From assembly GCA_030609325.1 (NCBI GenBank), contig JAUWCL010000001.1, forward strand, positions 104,746 to 168,745: a stretch of 64,000 bases of DNA, written 5' to 3'. Positions 1 through 8,733 of the stretch are shown here, in pieces; position 1 is the first letter of the stretch, and each line of letters begins with the position of its first letter. A model generated the notes under the pieces. The model saw only the letters and a list, made by a program, of their open reading frames with translations. It searched no databases and was not told the origin of the DNA. Origin of the DNA: Candidatus Krumholzibacteriota bacterium. GTDB taxonomy: Bacteria > Krumholzibacteriota > Krumholzibacteriia > Krumholzibacteriales > Krumholzibacteriaceae. Made by a program: the position numbers and the translations under genes.

Positions 1-1299
1 CCTCATGATCCCGTACTGCAGCTCGAGCTCGGCCGGCGAGAAGACCAGGCCAAGAAAGTCCTTCTTTGCCATCCCTATCCCGTGCTCTCCGCTCAGCGCC
101 CCCCCCATCTCCGCGACTCGCGTGAAGAGCCGATCGACGAATACCATCGCCCTCTTTATCTCCGCACTTCGGCGCCTGTCGGTCATGATGTTGACGTGCA
201 GATTCCCGTCCCCGCAATGCCCGAATATGTAGCAGTCGAGCTCGAGCTCCGAGGCGAGCCGGTGTATCCATGAGACGGCCTCGCCCAACCCACCGAGCGG
301 GAGCGAGATATCCTCGTTGATCTTCGTGATCCCCATGCGTGCCAGACTGGGGCTGACCGATCTGCGCAGTTCCCAGAGGATATCCCTCTCCCCGTCGTCC
401 CGTGCGGTCAGCATCCCGAGCCCGTGATTGTCGCAGAACGACGAGAGAAGGCCGTACTGCGTATCCACATCTTCGGGTGAGCCGTCCATCTCGAAGAAGA
501 GACAGCTGCTCCCCCTGTCGATCCCCGAGAGTTTCCTGTACTCGCTGACACAGCGCATCGTCTTCGAGTCGATAAACTCGAGGACGCTCGGTGTGAATCC
601 GGTCGCGAGGAGCGCCGAGGCGGTGTTCATCGCCTCGCCGTCCTCCCCCGCCGCCACTAGCACGGTCCTGAACACCTCCGGCCTCGGGAGCACCCGCATC
701 CTGACGGAGTAGATCGCTCCGAGCGTGCCTTCAGCGCCGATCAGCAGCGCGGCGGGGCCGCGTTGAGCAGACTCGATCACCTCTCCCCCGGAATCGATCC
801 AGACCATCGACCGCACGTACCGCCTCGTCACACCGTACTTGTAGGCCCTCGGGCCGCCGGCGTTCTCAGCGATGTTACCGCCGATCGTCGAGACCCTGAA
901 GCTCGCAGGGTCGGGCGGATAAAAGAATCCGCGAGGTTCGAGATACTCCTGGAGATCGTTGTTCACTATCCCCGCCTCGACCGTCACGGTCCGTGCCTCC
1001 GTATCCATTTCGAGCACCCTGTTCATCTTCTCGGTCGAGACTACGACTCCACCGCATGGAACCGATCCTCCGGAAAATCCGGTCCCGGCCCCCCTCATGA
1101 AAAGAGGCACGCCGATCCGACGCGCCTCGAAAACCGTCTTCTGCAGATCATCGAGCCCTCGAGGGAAAACTACGGCGTCGCACCACCCCCTTCTGCCAGT
1201 GGCGTCGAAACCGTACGATAACGTGTAGCGTGCCTCCCGGCGAAAGGATATCCCCCGCAGCCTCTTTCCCAGCTCCTTTATTTCGCTTTCGAGCTCCAT
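1..1299 (-). CDS. FAD-binding glycolate/D-lactate dehydrogenase-type oxidase (partial, C-terminus off the window)
   Basis: Flavoprotein of the GlcD / D-lactate dehydrogenase (vanillyl-alcohol oxidase) family, which oxidises 2-hydroxy acids to 2-oxo acids. The ORF track omits it because it runs off the left edge; reading the reverse complement from ATG at 1299 gives 433 codons with no stop. The PP-loop motif GAGTGFSGGS lies near residues 71-80 (FAD_binding_4 domain), followed by PPDPAS and STIGGNIAENAGG. The C-terminal FAD-oxidase domain carries GHCGDGNLHVN near residue 360 and SGEHGIG near residue 403, both family hallmarks. The start abuts the stop codon of the aminotransferase gene, so the two are probably cotranscribed. 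The exact 2-hydroxy acid substrate cannot be told from sequence; glycolate or lactate are the likeliest. Confidence 0.88.
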   Translation of the reverse strand, partial: MELESEIKELGKRLRGISFRREARYTLSYGFDATGRRGWCDAVVFPRGLDDLQKTVFEARRIGVPLFMRGAGTGFSGGSVPCGGVVVSTEKMNRVLEMDTEARTVTVEAGIVNNDLQEYLEPRGFFYPPDPASFRVSTIGGNIAENAGGPRAYKYGVTRRYVRSMVWIDSGGEVIESAQRGPAALLIGAEGTLGAIYSVRMRVLPRPEVFRTVLVAAGEDGEAMNTASALLATGFTPSVLEFIDSKTMRCVSEYRKLSGIDRGSSCLFFEMDGSPEDVDTQYGLLSSFCDNHGLGMLTARDDGERDILWELRRSVSPSLARMGITKINEDISLPLGGLGEAVSWIHRLASELELDCYIFGHCGDGNLHVNIMTDRRRSAEIKRAMVFVDRLFTRVAEMGGALSGEHGIGMAKKDFLGLVFSPAELELQYGIMR

Positions 1300-2490
1300 C
1301 TACGAATAGTCGCTTACGAAGCTCTCGAACCTGTCGAGGGCCATCGTCAGCTGCTCCTCGCCCGCCGCGAACGAGAAGCGGATCATGTTGTCCAATCCGA
1401 ACGGCGCGCCCGGGATCACGAGAAGCCCCTTCTCCTGGAGGAGCTTCTCGCAGAACTCGGCGCTCCCGCTCACCCCGCAGGCGGGATAGAGTGACGAGAC
1501 GTCGGCGAGGAAGTAGAAGGCACCGCCCGGCTCGGGAAAACTGATCCCCGGAATCGCCGCCAGGCGCTCTCCGAACATCTTCTTTCGCTTTTCGAATTCG
1601 ACGCGCATGCGCTCGCGGTCGGCAGCGCCGCTCCGGACCGCCTCGAGAGCGGCCCACTGGGAAATCGCGTTGGGGCACCCCGTCGCGTGGGCCTGGTAGG
1701 CGCCCATCCTGTAGGCGAGCTGTTCCTCGGCGAGCGCGAATCCTACCCTCCAGCCCGTCATCGCGTAGCTCTTCGAGACGCCGGTGACCACGACCGACTG
1801 GTCCTTGAGAGAAGGTAGAAGCTTGACGGGAGAGTGGTGCTCGACACCGTCGAATGTGAGGAACTCGTATATCTCGTCGCTTATCAATGCTATCCCCTCT
1901 TCGAGTAGAACGTTCCCGACAGCCTCGAGCTCTTCTCTCGTATAGACGATCCCCGCAGGGTTGTTCGGCGAGTTGAAGAGCAGTACCTTCGGCTTGCCCC
2001 TGCCGATCTCATTTCTGAGCATCTCAACGGTCATCTTGTACCCCGTCTTCGTCCCGGTCTCGACGATCCTCGGCACCGCCCCGACGAGCTTGACCATCTC
2101 CGGATAGCTGACCCAGTACGGCGTGACGAACATCACCTCATCGCCCGGATCGGTGAGGGCGTAGAGGGAGTTGAATATGGAGTGTTTCGCCCCGTGGGAG
2201 ATGACGACCTCTTTCCAGCCGTAATCGACGCCGAGAAACGCAGTGTATTCCTCGGCCACCGCCTCGCGGAGCTGCCTGATCCCGGCTGCCGGGGTGTATC
2301 GCGTCTTTCCCTCTCTTATCGCCTTTATACCTGCCTCTTTGATGACATCAGGCGTCTCGAAATCGGGTTCACCAGCGGCAAGCCCCACGACATCCTCGCC
2401 CGCCTCCTTGAGGGTGTTGGCCCTCGTGTTGAGGCTGAGGGTCACGGACGGCTCGATTCCTGCCGCCCTCCTGCTGATGAATCCTGACAA
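1300..2490 (-). CDS. Pyridoxal-phosphate aminotransferase class I/II (aspartate aminotransferase type)
   Basis: Fold-type I PLP aminotransferase of 396 aa, a usual length for the Igamma aspartate aminotransferases of thermophiles and Gram-positives. Recognisable pieces are the N-terminal LAAGEPDFETP, the substrate/cofactor motif NSPNNPAGIVY, SDEIYEFLTFDG, and the Schiff-base lysine in TGVSKSYAMTGWRVGF. It most likely moves amino groups between aspartate or other amino acids and 2-oxoglutarate in the cytoplasm. Its stop codon touches the ATG of the FAD oxidase downstream, and coaD begins 16 bases upstream, suggesting one transcript rsmD-coaD-aminotransferase-oxidase. Substrate preference (Asp, aromatic, or prephenate) is not decidable here. 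Confidence 0.9.
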   Translation of the reverse strand: MSGFISRRAAGIEPSVTLSLNTRANTLKEAGEDVVGLAAGEPDFETPDVIKEAGIKAIREGKTRYTPAAGIRQLREAVAEEYTAFLGVDYGWKEVVISHGAKHSIFNSLYALTDPGDEVMFVTPYWVSYPEMVKLVGAVPRIVETGTKTGYKMTVEMLRNEIGRGKPKVLLFNSPNNPAGIVYTREELEAVGNVLLEEGIALISDEIYEFLTFDGVEHHSPVKLLPSLKDQSVVVTGVSKSYAMTGWRVGFALAEEQLAYRMGAYQAHATGCPNAISQWAALEAVRSGAADRERMRVEFEKRKKMFGERLAAIPGISFPEPGGAFYFLADVSSLYPACGVSGSAEFCEKLLQEKGLLVIPGAPFGLDNMIRFSFAAGEEQLTMALDRFESFVSDYS

Positions 2491-2506
2491 TTCGTCCCTC
2501 CCGGCG

Positions 2507-3001
2507 TTATCCGCTCTGCAGCGGCTTCCACTCTTCGAGCCTTTTTACCACGGCTTCCGGAACGAGGCATCCGATATCCCCGCCGAGCCTGTATATCTCC
2601 TTCACCAGAGAGCTGTGAAGGTAGATATATTTCTCGCTCGGCATGAGGAATACGGTCTCGAACTCCGGCCGTAATTTTCTGTTCATAAGTGCGATCATCA
2701 GCTCGTATTCGAAGTCCGAAACGGCCCGGAGGCCCCTGATGACCACATCCACCTCCCTGTTCCTGAACTCGTCGACGAGCAGCCCGTCGAAGGTGACTAC
2801 CTCTACCCGATCGATGCCGGTGAGGCTTTCCTTCACGACCGTCTCGCGCTGCTCGAGCGTGAGAAACGGTCCCTTGTGGTAACCTGCGGCCACCGCTACG
2901 ATGACCTTGTCGAACAGGCCCGAGATCCGCTCCACGAGATCCACGTGGCCGTTCGTGATCGGGTCGAAAGTGCCCGGATAAAGGGCTATCCTGCCTTTCA
3001 T
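2507..3001 (-). CDS. coaD: Phosphopantetheine adenylyltransferase
   Basis: CoaD transfers AMP from ATP to 4'-phosphopantetheine, the penultimate step of coenzyme A synthesis. The 164-aa protein has the nucleotidyltransferase signature YPGTFDPITNGH at residues 8-19, the conserved GLRAVSDFEYEL in the middle and SSLVKEI near residue 130, and matches the normal family length of about 160 residues. Its ATG lies inside the rsmD stop (ATGA, four-base overlap), the very common rsmD-coaD gene pair, so translation is probably coupled. Acts in the cytoplasm. Confidence 0.96.
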   Translation of the reverse strand: MKGRIALYPGTFDPITNGHVDLVERISGLFDKVIVAVAAGYHKGPFLTLEQRETVVKESLTGIDRVEVVTFDGLLVDEFRNREVDVVIRGLRAVSDFEYELMIALMNRKLRPEFETVFLMPSEKYIYLHSSLVKEIYRLGGDIGCLVPEAVVKRLEEWKPLQSG

Positions 3002-3582
3002 TCCTGTCCCTCCGCGCCTGGGCCCTGCGGCCCGTCCTCTCTATATTCGAGATACGTCACTATCGTCTGTCCGAATTTCCTCGTCCTTTTCTTCTCGAGC
3101 GAGCCGCCGGAGGGGATATCATACTCCCCGCCGCTCTCGGTGATCAGCAGACCGCAGATCTTCCTCCCCGCCGAGCTGATCGTTCCGGCGATCCTCTGCG
3201 AGAGCTTCGAGGCGTAGGGCGGATCTACGAAGATTATGTCGAATGTTTTCTTCGATCTGATGAGGCGCTCGAGGTATTTCACAGCGTCTCCGCGCACCAC
3301 CTCGGCCTGATCGGCCACCCTGCACCTGTCGAGGTTGGTCCTCAGCGCCTTGAGGATCTTCTGGTCCTGCTCGACGAATACCACCCTCGACGCCCCCCTG
3401 CTCAATGCCTCGATCCCTATCGAGCCGGAGCCGGCGAAGAGGTCGAGCACCACGGCATCCTGGACCCTGCCGTACAGGGTGTCGAATACCGAACCCTTGA
3501 CGATCTGGGCCGTAGGCCTGAACTGGGGTCCATGTCCGCCCCTGAGGGCGATGCCCCTGCATCTTCCCGTTATTACTCTCAT
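2998..3582 (-). CDS. rsmD: 16S rRNA (guanine966-N2)-methyltransferase
   Basis: SAM-dependent methyltransferase that modifies G966 of 16S rRNA in the small subunit. The 194-aa protein starts MRVITGRCRG, has the SAM-binding loop VLDLFAGSGSIGIEALSRGA near residues 44-63 and the catalytic base-flipping motif FVDPPYAS (an NPPY-type motif) near residue 117. This is the standard RsmD layout. It overlaps coaD by four bases. A possible sigma-70 promoter lies just upstream. Confidence 0.95.
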   Translation of the reverse strand: MRVITGRCRGIALRGGHGPQFRPTAQIVKGSVFDTLYGRVQDAVVLDLFAGSGSIGIEALSRGASRVVFVEQDQKILKALRTNLDRCRVADQAEVVRGDAVKYLERLIRSKKTFDIIFVDPPYASKLSQRIAGTISSAGRKICGLLITESGGEYDIPSGGSLEKKRTRKFGQTIVTYLEYREDGPQGPGAEGQE

Positions 3583-3592
3583 AAGGCATTTC

Positions 3593-3621
3593 AGGATAAA
3601 TAATCAACGGGCGGGCGGCAA
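3593..3621 (-). promoter_or_regulatory. Possible sigma-70 promoter of the rsmD-coaD operon
   Basis: On the minus strand TTGCCG (3621-3616) is followed after 17 bases by TATCCT (3598-3593). The predicted start site would lie only a few bases before the rsmD ATG, so the transcript would have almost no leader. Seen by eye only. Confidence 0.3.
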
Positions 3622-3650
3622 GAGAAAAGGGCTTCCGGCCCGTCCGGCAT

Positions 3651-3687
3651 AAAAAAAGCCCCCGGGGTCAGGGAATCACCCGGGGGC
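3651..3687 (-). terminator. Rho-independent terminator after pilQ
   Basis: On the minus strand, 24 bases beyond the pilQ stop, GCCCCCGGGT pairs with ACCCCGGGGGC around a 9-base loop and is followed directly by seven T. It ends the pilMNOPQ operon and separates it from rsmD. Confidence 0.88.
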
Positions 3688-3711
3688 GCGACGTCCAGTG
3701 GAGGGGCAAGA

Positions 3712-5601
3712 TTATTCCACTATCGTCGGTGTCACGAATATCACGAGTTCCTGCTGCTTGTTTACCTTCGATTTCGAAGAGAAGAACCAGCCGATACCCG
3801 GAATGTCCTTGAGAATGGGAACGCCTCTCACGAACTCGCTCTCGATCTCCTTCATCAGCCCACCGATCACGGCCGTCTCTCCGTTGTTGACTATAACCCT
3901 GGTATCGGCCTCGGTCATGGAGATGATAACTCCGCCCTGGGCGGTAGCCTCGTTCTGGAGGTCGCTGACTTCAGGATGCAGGTCGAGAGTGATGGTCCTG
4001 TCGGCGTTCACATGAGGAATGACCCTCAGCATGATACCGATTTTGGTGAGCTCGGTGATCGGGTTTCCGGCCTCATCCGAGACGATGAGGGGGATCTCCT
4101 TACCGACCAGAATACTCGCCTCGCGGTTGTCCATCGTGGTGATCCGCGGGTTGGAGATCAGTTTCGCCTTGTTGCCCTTCTCGAGAGCCTTGAAGACAGC
4201 GGCGAACTCACCCCAGGACTGGACGGTCCCGTATGTCAGCCTGGTTGCCGCCGCGGCGATGTTCGCCGTGACCTCGGCGCTTCCCGTTCCGTCCAGGGTG
4301 GACGATGCGAGGTTCATGAAGGCCCAGTCAATACCGAGCTCCCTCGAGGCCTCGACGTCGATCTCGACGATCTTGGCGTTGATATCAACCTGGTAGGTCC
4401 TCTTGTCGAGCTCGCGTACCATGCCCTCTATCTTCTCGATATTCTTCTCGATGTCGTTGACGACAAGGGAGTTGCTGCCCTCATCGACGGCGATCATTCC
4501 GCGCTGGCTCACGATATTCTCCAGCGCCATGCGAATCTCTTCGGCGTTCGAGTTGTTGATGAAGATGATCCTGGTGACGAGGGGCAGAAGGTCGTCCTTC
4601 TTCCTCTCGGCCATCTTCTCGTCCAGTTCCTCTTTCATCAGGGCCTGCGTCTCGGCAACCCTGATCATACCGAACTCCTCGCGGTAGCCGTAGCCGTACG
4701 CCTTCAAAAGGATGTCGAGCGTCTCTTCCCATGGTGTGTCCTTGATATGGACGTATACATCGCCCTCCACGTCCTTGCCCGAGACGATGTTTACGCCGGC
4801 AAAGTCCGAGATGGTGCGGAGTACCGTCTTGATGTCGGCGCCCTGCGCGTCCAGCGTGATCTTGCGCCGGCCCATGGCCAGCCCGCCGCCGGCGGCGGGA
4901 GCGCCGCGCACGTAGTTCTGTGTCCAGTCGTTTGCCGCCCTGGCTACCCTGGCAGGAGCCGAGTTGATCTCGGTCTTGATCTCGACCGGCTCGACCTTCA
5001 CCCAAGGATCCTCTTCTACGATTTCTTCCCTCTTTTTCTCGGTCTGCTGCACGGTGACCGGCTTCTCCCCCGGAGTCGTCATCGGCAGTACCGGACCCAT
5101 CGTTGCCCCGGCGACCGGGATGTGCCTCGGCTCGGCAGGCTCGGGCCTGGCGAACGGCTTTATCTCGAGGATCGGGGAGTCGTCGGCCGACGCGGTCCTG
5201 ACCGTGCCCCGGGGCGACAGCTCGACGACCTGGTAGTCGCCGCTCTCATATGTCTTCCAGTCGACCTTCATCTTCAGGTCTACAACGACCCTGCTTATCA
5301 GCACGGGATCGTTCTGATACTGACTCGTTCTGACATTGCTGACTATTCCGTTCTCGGGATAATCATCGACGTTTCTCACATCGTACATTGCGCCTATGCA
5401 ATCCACTACGAGCCTGTCAGGATCGCTCATAGTGAAGGTCCTGAACTGGATGTCCCCGACCTTGCTTATCTCGAGCCTGACCTTTTCACCCTCGGGAACG
5501 ACCTTGACGCCGTTGATCTCCGATACAGCGGCGAGACCGAGACCGGGCAGGACAAGACCCGCGATGATTACCAGGGCGGATCTGCGGATGCTCATCATCA
5601 T
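3712..5601 (-). CDS. pilQ: Type IV pilus secretin PilQ
   Basis: Outer-membrane secretin through which the pilus fibre leaves the cell. The 629-aa protein has an N-terminal hydrophobic signal, an AMIN-like peptidoglycan-binding domain (about 28-130, with VRLEISKVGDIQF and DRLVVDCIGA), a proline-rich linker, an STN-like N0 domain beginning ITLDAQGADIKTVLRTISDFAGVNIV near 250, an N1 domain, and the secretin barrel domain with NPRITTMDNREASILVGKEIPL and the C-terminal VPILKDIPGIGWFF. It has one AMIN domain; many proteobacterial PilQ proteins have two and are longer. Last gene of pilMNOPQ, overlapping pilP by four bases; a strong terminator follows. Three in-frame ATG codons in a row (MMM) leave the exact start open by two residues. 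Confidence 0.95.
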   Translation of the reverse strand: MMMSIRRSALVIIAGLVLPGLGLAAVSEINGVKVVPEGEKVRLEISKVGDIQFRTFTMSDPDRLVVDCIGAMYDVRNVDDYPENGIVSNVRTSQYQNDPVLISRVVVDLKMKVDWKTYESGDYQVVELSPRGTVRTASADDSPILEIKPFARPEPAEPRHIPVAGATMGPVLPMTTPGEKPVTVQQTEKKREEIVEEDPWVKVEPVEIKTEINSAPARVARAANDWTQNYVRGAPAAGGGLAMGRRKITLDAQGADIKTVLRTISDFAGVNIVSGKDVEGDVYVHIKDTPWEETLDILLKAYGYGYREEFGMIRVAETQALMKEELDEKMAERKKDDLLPLVTRIIFINNSNAEEIRMALENIVSQRGMIAVDEGSNSLVVNDIEKNIEKIEGMVRELDKRTYQVDINAKIVEIDVEASRELGIDWAFMNLASSTLDGTGSAEVTANIAAAATRLTYGTVQSWGEFAAVFKALEKGNKAKLISNPRITTMDNREASILVGKEIPLIVSDEAGNPITELTKIGIMLRVIPHVNADRTITLDLHPEVSDLQNEATAQGGVIISMTEADTRVIVNNGETAVIGGLMKEIESEFVRGVPILKDIPGIGWFFSSKSKVNKQQELVIFVTPTIVE

Positions 5602-6065
5602 GATTCTCCTTTGTTCTTACTGCTGCCCTCTATATTGAGGGTTACACTGGTCGTCTGTCCGAACATCGAGATCCTCGCCACCAGCATCCGGTCGCCGACG
5701 GAAACAATGCTTCCGTTACGGATCGGATCGCCGGCCTTGAGAATGTAGGCAAATCCGTTGCTGTCCTCGAGCATCGCGTATTTCTCCATGCCGCCGGTGA
5801 GGACTCCGACGAGTGTCACGGCGTTGATATCGACGAGCTCGAACTCGGACTGTTCGTATTCTCCGACGATGAGGCTCTGGAAGGGATCTCTCCGGTTGAA
5901 CGCCTGGTAGTAATACCTCTTCTCGCGGATGATCTTGCCCTCCACCATCTTTCCGTCCTGCGCGAGGACCGGGAAAAGCGGTAAAGCGGAAAGGAGAAGA
6001 GCGGCACCCGTGAACGCCCAGATCGCCTTCCAGGCTTTCTTATGAACTCTTCTTGACGCTCTCAT
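5598..6065 (-). CDS. pilP: Type IV pilus lipoprotein-like assembly protein PilP
   Basis: Periplasmic link between PilO/PilN and the PilQ secretin. The 155-aa protein has a hydrophobic N-terminal segment (AFTGAALLLSALPLFPVLA), then the PilP/GspC-type motif RRDPFQSLI followed by the homology-region fold VDINAVTLVGVLTGG, YAMLEDSNGFAYILKAGDPI and NGSIVSVGDRMLV. There is no clear lipobox cysteine at the signal end, so it may be a transmembrane-anchored rather than lipidated PilP. It overlaps pilO by 26 bases and pilQ by four. Confidence 0.9.
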   Translation of the reverse strand: MRASRRVHKKAWKAIWAFTGAALLLSALPLFPVLAQDGKMVEGKIIREKRYYYQAFNRRDPFQSLIVGEYEQSEFELVDINAVTLVGVLTGGMEKYAMLEDSNGFAYILKAGDPIRNGSIVSVGDRMLVARISMFGQTTSVTLNIEGSSKNKGES

Positions 6066-6648
6066 CTGTCACCTCCCCACTTTTATTCATCGTGAACGCG
6101 GTCATAGTCATCTCTGCTTCGATGGTAAATCCGCCGGTATTGTCCTTGTCCTTGTAGGGTTTGACCCTCAGGCCGGTCACGTTGATGATCCTGTCGAGGT
6201 TCGCCACCTTCGACAGGAACACGCCGACCTCATGATACTCACCCCGGATCTTCACCTTTACGGGATTCTCAGTTATGAATTCCATCGTGACGGGGAGCTG
6301 CGGCTCGAAGAGCTCGAACCGGACGCCGGACTGGCTTCCCGCCCGCGTCACCTTGCGGAGCAGCTGCGCCACTTCCTTCTCATGGGGCAGGAGGCTCTGG
6401 GCGGCGATCCACTTCTCGTGAAGCCGCTCGTACTCCTCCTCGAGTCTGGCCAGACTGTTCACTGTCTTCCTGGCCTTCTCCAGCTCTGCGCTTAACTTGT
6501 CATACTCCGAATCGAGCGTATTGACGCGCGCCTTCAGCGGCTGAAAGAAGAAAGGCATGAAAGACGTGAAAAAGTACACGTAGCCGACTATGACGAGGAG
6601 TATCCCCACAATAAGCGTCTTCTGTACCTTGGGATCCTTGAAATCCAT
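6040..6648 (-). CDS. pilO: Type IV pilus inner-membrane assembly protein PilO
   Basis: PilO pairs with PilN in the inner membrane to connect the PilM ring to PilP/PilQ. The 202-aa protein has one transmembrane segment (KTLIVGILLVIVGYVYFFTSFMPFFF, about residues 10-36), a coiled coil (roughly 40-95, LDSEYDKLSAELEKARKTVNSLARLEEEYERL) and a ferredoxin-like periplasmic domain with the typical VKIRGEYHEVGVFLSKVANLDRIINVTGL. Sits between pilN (17-base gap) and pilP (overlap). Confidence 0.94.
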   Translation of the reverse strand: MDFKDPKVQKTLIVGILLVIVGYVYFFTSFMPFFFQPLKARVNTLDSEYDKLSAELEKARKTVNSLARLEEEYERLHEKWIAAQSLLPHEKEVAQLLRKVTRAGSQSGVRFELFEPQLPVTMEFITENPVKVKIRGEYHEVGVFLSKVANLDRIINVTGLRVKPYKDKDNTGGFTIEAEMTMTAFTMNKSGEVTDESVKKSS

Positions 6649-6665
6649 TCCATTACCTCTCTTCC

Positions 6666-7220
6666 CTACTGAGGCATCACATTGGCGCTCAGGCTGAATT
6701 TCATCACTTCACGCTTCTTGATCTGCCCCCGCTCCGCGATCTTGAGGTCGACGCTCGTCACGAGCGGCGAATCCTCCAGATTGGAGATCATGTCGGCAAC
6801 GGTGAAGTTGGAGAACGTTATTCCGTCTATCATGAAATTGTTCGGTGAGAGCTCGTTGATATCGGTCAGCCAGCAGTTCACCGGCAGTTTGTAGCTGATA
6901 TCGTTGAGAAACTTCACCCTGTAATACCTGTTTCTGTCGAGCGATGTGATGAGGCTGAGCCTCTTGTTGACTTCCTCCCGCTCCTTGGTGATCTGCTTGA
7001 TCTTGGCCAGCTGCGGGGCGAGTTTTCTGGACTCCTCCTTCGCCACCTCGATCTTCTTTTCAAGGCTTCTGACCCTGTGCCGCTGGATAGTGCCGCTTAT
7101 TGCTATCGAGGCGACAAAGACCACGATCGCCGCGACCACGTACACTGTCGACATCTCGGGAAGGTGCAGTTCCTTCCTCTTGGCCCTGTCTTCCGCTGGA
7201 AGAAGATTTATCCGTATCAT
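6666..7220 (-). CDS. pilN: Type IV pilus inner-membrane assembly protein PilN
   Basis: Single-pass inner-membrane protein whose short cytoplasmic tail binds PilM. The 184-aa sequence starts MIRINLLPAEDRAK, the conserved INLLP motif inserted into a groove of PilM, followed by a transmembrane helix (VYVVAAIVVFVASIAISG, about 26-43), a coiled coil and a Fimbrial-assembly domain ending in NFMIDGITFSNFTVADMISNLEDSPLVTSVDL. Overlaps the pilM stop by one base. Confidence 0.95.
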   Translation of the reverse strand: MIRINLLPAEDRAKRKELHLPEMSTVYVVAAIVVFVASIAISGTIQRHRVRSLEKKIEVAKEESRKLAPQLAKIKQITKEREEVNKRLSLITSLDRNRYYRVKFLNDISYKLPVNCWLTDINELSPNNFMIDGITFSNFTVADMISNLEDSPLVTSVDLKIAERGQIKKREVMKFSLSANVMPQ

Positions 7221-8347
7221 TACTTGCCCGCCTTTCTCAGAGCGAGACCGATGCCGACAGTCAGCAGCGGCGCCAGGCTGTCGAGGTCTTCTTCATATTC
7301 GCCGAATACGCCTTCATCCCATTCGACAGCGTCGAGAGGATTGTGTATGGAGAATTCCATCCCGTGCTTCTCCGAAAGGATCTCCCTGAGGAAAGGTATG
7401 TGTGCCCCTCCTCCGCTCAGTGTGACCTCGTTTATATCCTCGGTGTCTCCCGCGGCCTTCAGAAAAGAAAGGCTGCGCTCGATGCCGAGCGAGAGGTCGT
7501 CGGAGCGCTTCTTTATGATTTCCCTTATCTTCGAACCGTCCAGTTCCCCGGTCTCCCCGTGGATGACCTTCTGGGCCTCCTCGTAATCGAGACCGAGTTC
7601 CTTCTGCAAAGATTCGACGAACTGGTCGGTGCCGACACTGATGTCCCTCGTGAACTGGGGACTGTCCCCCTGTATGATGTTGATGTTGGTAACATCGCTT
7701 CCGATGTTGATCAGGCCAATCGCCTTCCGGCTGCTGTCCGAATGATGATCGTCGAAGTCCTCTTCATCGTCCGAATCGCCGAAGCTTCCTGAGACGGCAT
7801 TCCTGCTCGACTCGAAGCAGTTCTGCACGGCGAATGAATCGACGTCGATTATCGTCGGAGAGAGTCCTGCGTCCCTTATCAGGCTGGCGTGGACGTTTAC
7901 CATGTCCTTCTTCGCGGCGACAAGCAGGACCTCCATCTGGTTGGCCCCGATGTCGTCATTGAGAATCTGGAAATCGAGGCAGACGTCGTCGATATCGAAC
8001 GGCACGTGCTGCTCGGCTTCCCAGAAGATCGCCTCCTGCGCGTCCTCCGGGGTCATCTTGTCCATAACAACCTTCTTGACGATGACCGCGCGGCCCGAAA
8101 CAGCCGACACGACATTGTCGGTCGCTATCCCCGACTGCTCGACGCACTCCCTGATCCCGTCGATCACCAGCCCCCTGTCCATGATCTCGCCCTCGACGAT
8201 CGCCTCGGGCAGTAACCTCGTGCAGCCGAAACGGACGATCTTCGGCGTGCCGCCGGAGTGATCGATCTCGACGATCTTGATCAGGCTCGAACCGATGTCG
8301 AGTCCGACGGTCGAGGATTTCTTGCTGAGAAATGGTAATGAGATCAT
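7220..8347 (-). CDS. pilM: Type IV pilus cytoplasmic actin-like protein PilM
   Basis: Actin/FtsA-fold ATP-binding protein that forms the cytoplasmic platform of the pilus machine and binds the PilN tail. The 375-aa sequence shows the phosphate-1 motif VGLDIGSSLIKIVEI at residues 14-28, the PilM motif FWEAEQHVPFDIDDVCLDFQIL, DVDSFAVQNCFE, and the adenosine motif VTLSGGGAHIPFLREIL. An acidic insertion of about 20 residues (GDSDDEEDFDDHHSDSS) after residue 180 is unusual for PilM. First gene of pilMNOPQ; a sigma-54 promoter lies about 135 bases upstream. Confidence 0.95.
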   Translation of the reverse strand: MISLPFLSKKSSTVGLDIGSSLIKIVEIDHSGGTPKIVRFGCTRLLPEAIVEGEIMDRGLVIDGIRECVEQSGIATDNVVSAVSGRAVIVKKVVMDKMTPEDAQEAIFWEAEQHVPFDIDDVCLDFQILNDDIGANQMEVLLVAAKKDMVNVHASLIRDAGLSPTIIDVDSFAVQNCFESSRNAVSGSFGDSDDEEDFDDHHSDSSRKAIGLINIGSDVTNINIIQGDSPQFTRDISVGTDQFVESLQKELGLDYEEAQKVIHGETGELDGSKIREIIKKRSDDLSLGIERSLSFLKAAGDTEDINEVTLSGGGAHIPFLREILSEKHGMEFSIHNPLDAVEWDEGVFGEYEEDLDSLAPLLTVGIGLALRKAGK

Positions 8348-8733
8348 TCTCGCACCAGCCTTTTAAAATTCCTCTCAACAGGGTGGTCCAGGACCGCGCC
8401 TGTCACCCCTTGCCGACGCATCCGATACGCCGTATCCGATTGAGATAAATCGATAGTTTCTTCCTCGAGTGCCCGATAACGCAACAAATGTGCCAACGCA
8501 TCGATACCCCGGCATCATTCAACTCGTGCATTACCATGTGGTTACAAACTGATATCCCGGGCACCGACGACCGTGTCCACGGTATCTGCAATAAATCCAT
8601 GCAATTCGCCAGAACGAGGGGACATTCCCGTCAACTTTGATGGACGTGGCGCCATTCACGGCCATAAATCGCGCCGATCCGGCAGGAGAGGCACCCCTTG
8701 AGGCGTTAGATGTCGCTGAAAATGTGTATGGAA
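8348..8733. other. 386-base gene-free region between pilD and pilM
   Basis: Holds the sigma-54 promoter of pilM and a 120-base leader. The leader contains an inverted repeat GATAC-ggc-GTATC. The half nearer pilD holds an inverted repeat GGCGC...GCGCC (about 8646-8680) but no clear poly-T terminator. The 65-aa minus ORF here has no convincing coding character. Confidence 0.5.
8481..8495 (-). promoter_or_regulatory. Sigma-54 promoter of pilMNOPQ
   Basis: Minus-strand TGGCACATTTGTTGC, an exact match to the -24/-12 consensus TGGCAC-N5-TTGC. Predicted start near 8469, giving a leader of about 120 bases before pilM. It matches equivalent sites before pilA and pilB and the sigma-54 activator PilR encoded in this window. 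Confidence 0.85.

Noticed and set aside
3976-5748. 590-aa plus-strand ORF
   Set aside because: Antisense shadow of pilQ; composition follows the high-GC third positions of the real gene and no family is recognisable.
8348-8733. Cyclic-di-GMP riboswitch before pilM or pilA
   Set aside because: Considered because such switches often precede pilus genes, but the conserved GEMM core motifs were not found in either leader.
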